Positions 50,141 to 64,000 of a DNA stretch of 64,000 nt are shown here, in pieces. The DNA is from Balaenoptera acutorostrata. Its lineage: Eukaryota > Chordata > Mammalia > Artiodactyla > Balaenopteridae. A model generated the notes under the pieces. The model did not search any database. It was not told the origin of the DNA and worked only from the letters and a program-made list of their open reading frames with translations. Numbering within the stretch: the stretch's first letter is position 1; the number at the start of each line of letters is the position of its first letter. The position numbers and the translations under genes were made by a program. The stretch is taken from the NCBI RefSeq assembly GCF_949987535.1, contig NC_080082.1:52056374-52120373 (forward strand). The letters run 5' to 3'.

Positions 50141-50465
50141 TGGACTCCCAGACCTCTCCCCTGAGATCTGACTCCTGCTCCAGGATCTCCTCCCAATACT
50201 CCCAAGCTTCTGATCTCCTGGGCTCCCAAGCTTTTCCTTAGAATCTGTCATCTTCCCCAGGACTCTGATAATTCATATGCCCAAGGTCTTCTATTGGGCT
50301 TCTAAGCATCTCCTTCATGCTCTAGCTCTTCCCTTGCTCTTACAGGCCCTCTCCTTGAGCTCTGCCCCCTCTCCCAAGGTACCCCCAATCTCTCTTGAGG
50401 TCCCAGGCCCCTCCTCTAGCCTACAGTTCCTCTCCTATGCACCCAATACACTAAAATGGGCATAG
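50141..50465. other. CT-rich unique DNA
   Basis: Pyrimidine-rich stretch with repeated 'tctcct' and 'cccaagc' motifs. No gene or repeat family recognised. Confidence 0.4.
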
Positions 50466-50910
50466 CCAGAATCTCATTTGAGCCTCATAATGAGCCCCAT
50501 TTTGCACATGATAAAACTGAGGATTAGAGAGGTGAAATCACTGTCTTGAGATTACATGTTAAATTGAAAGGCAGGGATTCAAATCCTGGTTTGAATCGAA
50601 AACCTACCTTTTCATCCCCACACTATATCTCATTAAAAATAGCTATCCATTAGAGAAAGAGAACTATATTCCAGGAACTGTATTAAGCATTTCACTAAGG
50701 TAAGCATTATTATCACCATTTTACTTTGAGGAAACCAAAAACTAAGATTAAAGAGCTAATAAATGGCAGAGCAAGGACTGGAATGAGAGTTCTTCTGAAT
50801 TCAAAGTTGGCACTCTTAACCATTATTTCACTCTATATCCCCATGATGTAGATGAGAACACTGAAGCTTAGAGATGTTGAGGAACTTAAGTCAAGAACAA
50901 AGTTTATAAA
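50466..50910 (+). mobile_element. Two or three adjacent MIR SINEs
   Basis: 'cccattttgcacatgataaa ... attcaaatcctgg' (50470-50610), 'aagcattattatcaccattt ... ggcactcttaaccattattt' (50640-50840) and a short 'gatgagaacactgaagctta' (50850-50910) each follow the MIR core order. Confidence 0.72.
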
Positions 50911-51247
50911 GGGGCAAAATTTTGGGTCTTCTTTGCTTCCTCTCATATTAATGCTAAATAAACAAAAGTCCACCCGTGCCAGACACTGTCAGATCCTCCA
51001 GGATGTTTTGAGGAAAATAAATAGTAGCCAAAGAATTTGAGTGCCGGACAGACTTTTCTATCAAAAGGTGATCAAACACTAGCCCTTACCCTCCAAAGGA
51101 TGTAGCCTACTCAGTGAAAAACTTGTCCCTCTTAAGACAAAGTTTATTTGTTTTTTTTTTTTCTGGCTACTTTCTAGGGGATTCTAGGCTAGGGGGACAG
51201 GGGAAGAGAAATAAGCCAGAATATTTGTTACGATTGAGAGATGTCAT
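50911..51247. other. DNA downstream of WDR87
   Basis: No gene visible; includes a T12 tract near 51152. It lies beyond the predicted WDR87 poly(A) signal. Confidence 0.4.
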
Positions 51248-51253
51248 TTTATT
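51248..51253 (-). terminator. Candidate poly(A) signal of WDR87
   Basis: AATAAA on the minus strand (TTTATT as written), about 190 bases after the ancestral WDR87 stop at 51440-51442. Position and strand fit the ancestral 3'UTR; use is not shown. Confidence 0.5.
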
Positions 51254-51442
51254 CAGTACATAGTAATAGGTTTCTGGAGCTGAATGAAAAGGAGTCCTGG
51301 TCTAGTCCCACCTTGAAATGGGGAACAGGTAAGGAGGCTTAAAATCTGTGGCCCAGGCTTATTTTCCAGTAAGACCCCAGAGTCTTAATATTAGGCCAAA
51401 TCAGAGAGTGGGAGTAGGGATGTTGGGCAGCCTCTCAATTCA

Positions 51443-51922
<480 letters not shown>

Positions 51923-52483
51923 TTACCCTTAAAAGCCCTGAGATCCTTCTGAAACCTCAGTGCTAGAGTTTGTTTTTCCACAGAGGTATGGGCACCTGTG
52001 AAAATGTCTCTTGTGGCAGGATAAAAAGGTCGCACTTCCATCTCTTTGAGAACATTGGATAACTGCTGTGCCCATGCACTCCTGTAAGGCTCTCCTAAGA
52101 GTTGCCAAGTTATAGCCTTTGGGTCTTGAATTCTCTTGGTAGTTGATGGTAACACTGGTGCAGGGCTGGGCTGGGCTTTCTTCTTTGCCTTGTGAAATTT
52201 GGGGAGCTCACCCCTTCCCCTCAAGGCTCGGAAGTCCAAGGACAGGGATTCTTTATCCACAGAGGGGTAGACAGCTGTAGGAACATCCTTTCTGATTGGA
52301 TAAAGGTGCTTTAACTCCTTGACAGCAGTACATAACTGTTGTACCTGCTTCTTCCTATAGAACTCAGCTAAGAGATGCCAACTGAGAGCTTGTGGGATTT
52401 GAGTCCTCTTAGTAGATGATGGTAACACTGGTTTAGGGATAGGGAATGGCTCTAGCCAGCTCTCCATTTCTTTTCTTCTAATT

Positions 52484-52517
52484 GGAGGGCTCACTTTTTT
52501 TTTTTTGGAGGGCTCAC
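52484..52517 (-). mobile_element. Poly(A)-only retro-insertion in WDR87
   Basis: On the plus strand: ggagggctcac, then T12, then ggagggctcac followed by tttt. Read on the minus strand this is a 15-bp target duplication (aaaagtgagccctcc) flanking 8 extra A's, beginning at a TT|AAAA site. 23 bases are added, which shifts the frame. Confidence 0.75.
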
Positions 52518-52807
52518 TTTTAAGTGTACTAGACTCAAAACATCTTTATAAGGTTGTGATATATCTATGTGACCTATCTGTAGGCTCTGCTGGAGATGTT
52601 TAGCAGTGGCTTTAAGATTGTACAGATGCATCCATTTCAAATATCCCTTTGAAGTGAAGTGTCTGAGGAGTTGGCTCGGTCCATGGAAACTGTCCCTTGA
52701 AAGTTGTTCTCCTGCTTCCAGTCTTATTAAAGCATTACTAATCCAGTCCTCAACTGAGAATCTTACTTCTGAGTGGCAAGGCCTTTTAGCTGGCATAGAG
52801 GTAAGTG

Positions 52808-52842
52808 CTGGGGCTGGGGCTGGGGCTGGGGCAGGGGCCTGA
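52808..52842. repeat. (GGGGCT)n hexanucleotide repeat in WDR87
   Basis: About five units, read on the minus strand as an Ala-Pro run (APAPAPAPAPA) in the WDR87 frame. Adjacent to the start of the C-terminal region. Confidence 0.85.
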
Positions 52843-52899
52843 CCCTCAGTTTTGCCCATCAAAGAATCCTGATACTTCAAGAACCACTTCCACCTGTCA

Positions 52900-57245
<4,346 letters not shown>

Positions 57246-57289
57246 CTGAGAGAGAAGAGTAGCCTGAGCTAAGGGGGCTGAGTCCCCAC

Positions 57290-57750
57290 ACACTCATTCA
57301 TTCAGTGAATATTTATTGAGGGATTAGTGGAAATTTGTTGTTCTTTAGCTAACCAACATTTATTCACCCTACTACTAGAAAGCACTGTTGGGGTGAGCAC
57401 TCCCTCACCCTCAGAATACATCCTAATTCATCAAAGTACCTTCCAGCCTTTCTCAACCAAAGTTCCGTAAAGAGAAGTAAGCCCTAATATCCCAAAGTAT
57501 CCATTCTACATAATAAATTAATTCTTCCCTGTGCATCTGGAATTCTTCCCTGTGCATCTTCCCTGCTACTAGTTATGTACCATCCTTAAGAGAACTGAGA
57601 AAATAGCCCCTCAAATCATTTTCTGTGTTCTATGGGTCAGATGAGGAACCACATTTGAGAAAGGCTGGTATGTTCAATGACAGACACTGGGGATACAATG
57701 CTGAGCAAAAGAGATATGGCCTAAGCTCTTAAAAGATGAGAGTCCATGGG
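57290..57750 (+). mobile_element. L2-like old LINE fragments
   Basis: 'cattcattcagtgaatatttattgaggg' -like text at 57295-57325 and 'gacactggggatacaatgctgagca' -like text at 57680-57710 are pieces of the same old repeat. It continues after the SINE at 58106 ('ccagtggaacagacattagcc'). Confidence 0.6.
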
Positions 57751-58105
57751 ACTTCCCTGGTGGCGCAGTGGTTAAGACTCCGCCTGCCAATACAGGGGAC
57801 ACGGGTTCGAGCCCTGGGCCGGGAAGATCCCACATGCCGCGGAGCAACTAAGCCCATGCACCACAACTACTGAGCCTGCACTCTAGAACCCGCAAGCCAC
57901 AACTACTGAGCCCACGTGCCACAACTACTGAAGCCCACGTGCCTAGAGTCCATGTTCCACAACAAGAGAAGCTAACGCACTGAGAAGCCCGCGCACCGCA
58001 ATGAAGAGTAACCCCTGCTCGACGCAACTAGAGAAAGCCTGCGCGGAGCAACAAAGACCCAATGCAGCCAAAAATAAATTAATTAATTAAAAAAAAAAAA
58101 AAGAG
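57751..58105 (+). mobile_element. CHR-family SINE nested in L2
   Basis: Plus-strand long-body copy starting 'gacttccctggtggcgcag', tail AATTAATTAA then A's. 'agagtcca' flanks both ends. Confidence 0.93.
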
Positions 58106-58482
58106 TCCAGTGGAACAGACATTAGCCAACAATTAACAAATGACTATACAAAACAAAGTCTTCAAAAGAAAGAAATACAATCCTATGTGAGTGTGACAAA
58201 GGAACCCAACCTTGGCAAATATCTCTACCTGTCACAGTTGGACCAACACTTCAAAGTTCTTGCCTACACCAAACGGACCACTCCTGTTACAACCACAGTC
58301 ATGATATATAGCCTATGGGAAACTCATACTTCAAAGACATGGAATGCCCACCATGTGTGACAACTACACCCTGTAGCATGCACCCCCTTCATTATTCTCA
58401 TGTGCATCCAAGGGAAACGTGCTATTCACAACATGGAGTTAGCTTTGCTTCAGCTCTAATATTCTGAATTCTGACCCAGTGG

Positions 58483-58486
<4 letters not shown>
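58106..58486. other. Non-coding DNA, L2 tail then unique
   Basis: The first ~60 bases finish the L2-like repeat; the rest has no recognisable content. Confidence 0.4.

Positions 58487-58522
<36 letters not shown>
58487..58522. repeat. (TG)n microsatellite
   Basis: About 18 TG units, uninterrupted. Confidence 0.92.
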
Positions 58523-58523
<1 letters not shown>

Positions 58524-60079
58524 CTGCATCTATGTTTCCTTTTAACATGTTACACAGTAGAATGTGTACAATATACACTACCTTCTTGTGACTGTAGCAT
58601 ATCCCTAGGATATAAGTACATGAACTCTTCATTCTGACCAGCCAAAACTGAGGCTCGTGAAGTTTACTTTTGAAGTCCCTCTCCTCAGCAGACACTTGTG
58701 CTATACCTGACTCTTGAACAATGCTCCACGAGTCTAACTCTCCAAGTTTGTCTGCATTAGAATTTGTACTGTGACCACCTAAGCTGGAAAGTGAAATACT
58801 CAATTAAACTGAAGTATTAATACTTCTTTGCACAAAATGTCCATTATGCCTGCTTCCTGCATCCACAAAGGGTTTGAGACTGTACTGAGGCCATTATCAC
58901 AACTCAGAATCTCTCTTCTCCCTATAGTTCTCATTTTCAGACCTTTGTGTGTTCTGAGAGAATACAAAATACAGAGAGTTGGAGAACTTCTAGCACCTGC
59001 TGTCATTGCTGATTCAGTGACAGCAGCAGAGTTGAGAGGATCCTGGTGTCTGAGCTCCTAATCGCCCTTCCCTCTTCACTGAACCAGAAACTTTATTTAC
59101 ATATCCCTTATTCCATTAGTTAATCACCATTCCTCTCCTCCTTTCTAGACTTCGTGTACCAACAATTTATTCACTCATTCAGCACTATCAATGCTTGTCT
59201 ACAGAGGACTCTAAAAGATAAGGATATCTTAAACCCAAGCAATGCATCTGTGCCTGGCACTACTGTTACCTACTCTATATCAATCCCCATTCCTTCCTCT
59301 TCCTCCTCCTTCCATCCCAATAAAACTTGGATCTTGTTTAGGGTGGTCATGGACCCTGAAATTCTGGCAATATAGAGTAGCACTGTGGTACTCCAAGGTT
59401 GGCACAGCTCTTTGCTCTCTAACCTTTGCTCTTCTGCCTACTTGCAATTTAAAGCTGACACCTAGAAGTGTAGCAACTATCTCGTAACTGTTGATAGTAA
59501 GCTAAATACCAAAGAGGTGGAAAAAGAGAGAAAAGGAACATGGTTCCTTGACACCATGTAAGATAAAGATGCCTCCAGCTTGTTTAATCCATTTAAGGCC
59601 ATTTTATGTTGTTTGGTTTTTTTGTTTTTTGCAGAACATGTTCTAATTATAACTAATGTTATCTTAATCTAGAAGTGGGAGTTGTTTAGGGGTATGGGAG
59701 GACCCTTCCAAAATGGCTCACATGTTGCTCATGCCACAGGCTGCCTTGGCAGGGATAGATAACTAGTCCAAGCCCACCATGTGCATATCTCTCATACACA
59801 TCACCTTTATATCCTTCAGGGTATTATTTATGAGAAGTTTCAAGTCCTTCCACTCAGGAATAAGTCTGGGTGACAATGACGTCCTTGTGATATTCCAGCA
59901 CTTAAAAGACATCTTGGATTACAGAACCTGTGGAAGGCAAATATGCCTTAATCACAACATCTGATGTTAGATGGGAAATTAAGGGAATTGAGAGAGGGAA
60001 GAGCAACAGGGAAAGTTAGAAAAGGGGAGAAGCAAAAGTATTCCTTTAGAAAAAGGAGAAATATTTCAAAAAGATAGGG
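58523..60079. other. Unique-looking non-coding DNA
   Basis: No gene, CpG island or repeat recognised. I looked on the minus strand for the missing early exons of WDR87 and saw none with coding-like text. Confidence 0.4.
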
Positions 60080-60468
60080 GTTGGAATGAACTACTGATAT
60101 TTGCAACAACATGGTTGAATCTCAGAAACATTATAGTGAGTAGAAGCCAAACACCAAAGAGGATATGCTATTGATATTTGATTCCATTTTCTATATGAAA
60201 TTCTAGAAAAGAGTAATCAAACCTATAGGGACACAGAGCAGATCAGTGGTTACCTGAGGCTAAGAGTTTGGGGGATTGCCTAGGCAGGGGTAAAAGGAAA
60301 CATCTTGTAGTGGTGGGAATGTTCTATATCTTGACTTTGGTAGTTGTTACATGGGTATATAAATTTGTCAAAACTTATCGAAACATACACTTAAAATGGG
60401 TACACTTTAGTACATGTAAATTATACCTAAATAAATATGATTTTTAAAAGAGGGTAGGAGGGACTTCC
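60080..60468 (+). mobile_element. Old LINE-1 3' fragment
   Basis: 'tgcaacaacatggttgaatc ... ctagaaaagagtaatcaaac ... gatcagtggttacctgaggc' is sense-strand old L1-like 3' text, interrupted by the SINE that follows. Confidence 0.6.
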
Positions 60469-60812
60469 CTGGTGGTGCAGTGGTTAAGAATCCGCCTGCC
60501 AATGCAGGGGGCACAGGTTCGAGCCCTGGGCCAGGAAGATCCCACATGCCGTGGAGCAAATAAGCCCGTGCATCACAACTACTGAGCCTGCGCTCTAGAG
60601 CCCGCGAGCCACAACTACTGAGCCCGTGTGCTGCAACTACTGAAGCCCACACGCCTAGAGCCTGTGCTCCACAACAAGAGAAGCCACCACAATGAGAAGC
60701 CTGTGCATTGCAACCAAGAGTAGCCCCTGCTCACCGCAACTAGAGAAAGCCCGTGTGCAGCAATGAAGGCCCAACACAGCCAAAAATAAATAAATAAATA
60801 AATATTAAAGAG
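60469..60812 (+). mobile_element. CHR-family SINE
   Basis: Plus-strand long-body copy. Flanks 'aaagagggtaggag' (left) and 'aaagaggacaggag' (right) look like a diverged target duplication. Confidence 0.93.
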
Positions 60813-61029
60813 GACAGGAGTGAAGTGGGAGTTTTATGAAGTCTAAAATAGGACAAAGTGTAGAAAAAGTAAGCTGTTAGGTGAGCTTAGGTGAGTCAGT
60901 TGCAGCACAGCAAAAATAACACAGGAGCCTGGCTTTTCAGCCCTCCTATAACTCTCTTCACTGGAATGCTCATTTTTGAAGACATAATTTTGTAGACACA
61001 ATTATGTCTATCCTCTTCACTACTGTATG

Positions 61030-61195
61030 CAAAAGTCACTCACCTGTTCAACAAAGATTTACTCATTGTTCATTACATGCCAGGCTCTGTGCTGAGCGCT
61101 GTAGATAAAGCAGTGAACAAGAATGATTATCTGCCTGCATGGAGTTTACTATCTAATATGGAAGGCAGACACTGAACAAGTTAAAGTAGATGTCT
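61030..61195 (+). mobile_element. L2-like fragment
   Basis: 'cattacatgccaggctctgt ... gtagataaagcagtgaacaa ... gcatggagtttactatctaat' is the old repeat core seen elsewhere near 57690. Confidence 0.6.
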
Positions 61196-63990
61196 AGTTC
61201 TGGCAAGATGCCAGACTAAAATAACCTAAAAGCCTCCCACTACAAACTCCTAGAAATTCTGGGTAAAATAACAAGTAGCTAAATTCCAGGAGCCAGAAAT
61301 GAAGAAAGGTTGGGGGAAAAGACACAGCAATAAATGCAAACTGCTTCTGTGATTGTCCTGAAAAGGTGTAGTTATCAGAGCCTCAGACTGACCATAATGG
61401 CTGGGAGGTAGGGTAGTACTGCCTTGTCTAAGAAAGGAGAAAGGATCTGGACCATAAGAGATAGGGAGCTGGAACTGAGACTCCTCCATTACCTTGGAGA
61501 GACATACTTCCATAGACAAAGCTGGCTCATGACCAGCTTCCTGAAAGCTTATACACCTTTAAACATTTGTCCAGGCATGAGTCGGGAACCTATACACCTC
61601 CAAATTCAGGGGATACCTGAATGGGTATCATCAAGCTCTCCAAATGATACTCCGACACATACCTCATAAGGAAGAGAGGCAAGATGGAAGGAGAAATACC
61701 ACAGAGCATACCAACAATTCTTTCTGAAGAAATCATTTAAAATCTACACCTGAGAGGGTAGTGAGCTGGGGCAGGGTGGGGGTGGGGGGGTCACAAAAAT
61801 CTCCTTCATAATCTCTTAGCATGCTCTGTGTGGGTTATCTGACATCTAATGTTCTCAAATTAAATTCCCAGAATATTGAAAGCCACATTTAACATTCTGT
61901 TATATGTGTATATTAAAAATTCTAAGGAAACCACCAAAAAGAAAGAAACAAATAGAATGTATGATTTAATCAGGGGAAAGGGGATAGGAAATAAAGGTAA
62001 TACAAGTCAATCCAATAGAAGAAATGTAAGACAAAACGGAAGAAGGAAAAAAGAGGTAATGTAAATAGAAAGAAATAAGGTGATAGAAACAAGTCTAAAT
62101 ATGTCATGATCATAATAAGTACAGACTGAACTCATTAGATAAAAGACAGATTTTCAGATTAGATTTTTTTAAATGAATAAAGTATAGTTGTATGCTGTTA
62201 GTAAGAGACAAATCTAAAATTCAAAAACATAGAAGCTTTAAAGTATCATTACTACCATGGTCTTCTGTTCTGAAGATCATCTAAAAGCAATAAAGAGAAT
62301 AAAAAGATCTTTGCAAACTCCACATTCAGCAAAACCAGGAGATAAGTATATTTGGTAGATAATAAATTACATGTAAGGGCTGACAAAAGCAGCTGAAATT
62401 AGGGGCAATTATGAAATAGAAACTGGAAACAAGAAACTATAGAGAGAAATTTGAGCATAAAGAAGGACAAATAGAGGCAGATCTAAAAAAAAAAATGGGG
62501 AAAATTACATGTCCTAAAGAAGAGGTTTCCACCATCAGCGACCTCCTGCTTGTAACTACAACTGCAAGAAACTGGGAAGCAGAAGCAGAGGAAGGAGGGC
62601 TATTCAATCCCTTATAAAAGCCTTATATGTGATGGAAGACAAGAAGTAAGCTTAAATGTTGTGAAAACCAGCTGGCCGGGAACTTTACCCTGACCTCTTC
62701 AACACACCCAGGAACTTCTTACAAAGAACTAGTCCAAGAAAACCCAACTCAGACAATGATGTGTAAGAAGAAAGGAACAAGTACAACATTAATCCAAAGC
62801 TACAAAAAGAACTATGAAGGAACAAAGAAAGAAAGAAACAAAACCATTCACTAGAAAACTGCTACAATGGATCAGATAAAAATTTAACTATTTTTCATGA
62901 ATTTTTAAAAAATAATAATTCAATTGACTCTATGATGGAAGACCAAAAAGCAAAAATATAAGAACTTAGGAAAGAGATGGTGAAACAACAGAGTAAGATA
63001 AAAGGTGAGCAGGCAGAAATGGAAGAATAATCAAATATCACAAATACAGAGACAAACCTTGAAGAAACACAAAGGAGAAAAACTCAGAAACATAGAGAAT
63101 AAAAATGGGAAAAACAAAAAGAAACAAAAATAGAAATAATTACTTAGAAAATAATATATATTTTCAACAAATGGTACTGGGACAATTGACTATCCACATG
63201 CAAACGAATGAATTTGTACCCCTATCTCACACCATACACAAACATTAGCTCAACATGGATTGAATACCTAAATGTAAGAGCTAAAACTCTAAAACCTTTT
63301 AGAAGAAAACAAAGGTATAAATCTTTCTGACCTTGGAGTAGACAATGGTTTCGTAGATACAATATCTAAACCACAAGCAACCAAAGGGGAAAAAAAAGCT
63401 AAACTGAACTTCATCAAAACCTGCTGTACATCAAAGGACACTATCAAAAAAGTAAAAAGACAACACACAGAATGGGAGAAAATATTTGCAAATCATCTAT
63501 TTGATGAGGGTCTAATATCTAGAATATATAAAGGACTGTTACAACTGAATAAAAAGCCAAATAACCCAAATTAAAAATAGGCTAAGGATTTGAAAAGACA
63601 TTTCTCCAAAGAAGAAATACAAATGGCCAATACCCATGTGAAAAGATGCTCAACATCATTAGTCTTTAGGGAAATGCAAATCAAAACAACAAGATATCAC
63701 CTAAGATCCACTAGAATGGCTATAATTTTTTTAAATGGAAAATAAGTGTTGGCAAGGATGTGGAGAAATTGGAACCAAATTGTCAAAACTTGGAAGACAT
63801 CCTTTGATAGATAAATGAATAAATAAACTGCAGTACCTCCAGATAATGGAATATTATTCCATTATACTTTGCCCAAACCTGTAGGATGCACACCAAGAGT
63901 GAACTCTAAGGCATGGACTTTGGATGATTATGATGTATCAATCTGTAGGTTCCTCCTTGATTAAAAATGTACCATTCTGGTGAGTGATGA
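61196..63990 (+). mobile_element. Decayed LINE-1, 5' region to ORF2/3' end
   Basis: 61196-63110 looks like an L1 5'/ORF1-type stretch ('aagatgccagactaaaata', then coiled-coil-like Lys/Glu/Gln-rich text near 62930-63060). 63130-63860 is clear ORF2-end/3' text: 'aacaaatggtactgggacaa', 'cacacagaatgggagaaaat', 'acatttctccaaagaagaaa'. A large internal part is missing between them. All frames are broken. Confidence 0.65.
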
Positions 63991-64000
63991 TACTGAGGGA

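Overview
This is nuclear DNA from a mammal, almost certainly a whale or dolphin. About 33 copies of the tRNA-Glu-derived CHR SINE family (5' end 'cttccctggtgg...cagtggtt', A-rich tail) are scattered on both strands, and I recognise no ruminant Bov-tA/BovB copies and no primate Alu. The rest is ordinary old mammalian repeat: L1 in many pieces, L2, MIR, a Tigger DNA transposon and LTR fragments. No prokaryotic or viral genome organisation and no CRISPR array is present. Real coding sequence is sparse; most open frames lie inside SINEs or L1.

Layout. (1) 2.2-3.2 kb, + strand: the terminal exon of a KRAB-type C2H2 zinc-finger gene, open through 10 fingers; its KRAB exons must lie left of the window. 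(2) 3.9-10.1 kb: decayed L1 with nested SINEs. (3) 16.5-37.4 kb, + strand: a second KRAB zinc-finger unit with a CpG-island promoter (16.5-17.1 kb), a canonical 127-nt KRAB-A exon (24455-24581), a canonical 96-nt KRAB-B exon (25983-26078) and a finger exon (35772-37.4 kb). It is broken by a TGA at the end of KRAB-B, several frameshifts and stops, and a fold-back insertion. Its finger exon and upstream intron are recognisably duplicated from, or with, the 2.2-kb exon. The KRAB, linker and finger sequence resembles the ZNF607/ZNF573 group. (4) 27-50 kb: SINE/L1-dense DNA, including four stacks of SINEs inserted one after another at the same target. (5) 51.2-57.3 kb, - strand: WDR87, recognised by its WD-repeat N-terminal part, Lys/Glu-rich coiled coil and C-terminal domain, but a pseudogene here. 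It has lost a large internal segment and carries frameshifts, one made by a poly(A)-only insertion with target-site duplication. (6) 57.3-64 kb: L2, L1 and SINE DNA.

The genes do not form a pathway. The pairing of a KRAB zinc-finger cluster with WDR87 matches the human 19q13 neighbourhood (ZNF607, ZNF573, WDR87, SIPA1L3). KRAB zinc-finger proteins normally bind DNA, often retroelements, and recruit KAP1/TRIM28. WDR87 is a testis-biased protein linked to sperm structures. The main story is gene decay: one finger exon still open, one KRAB zinc-finger gene dead, and WDR87 dead. I found no convincing wholly new system; the most unusual items are fine-scale mutational events preserved in these dead genes and in the repeats.
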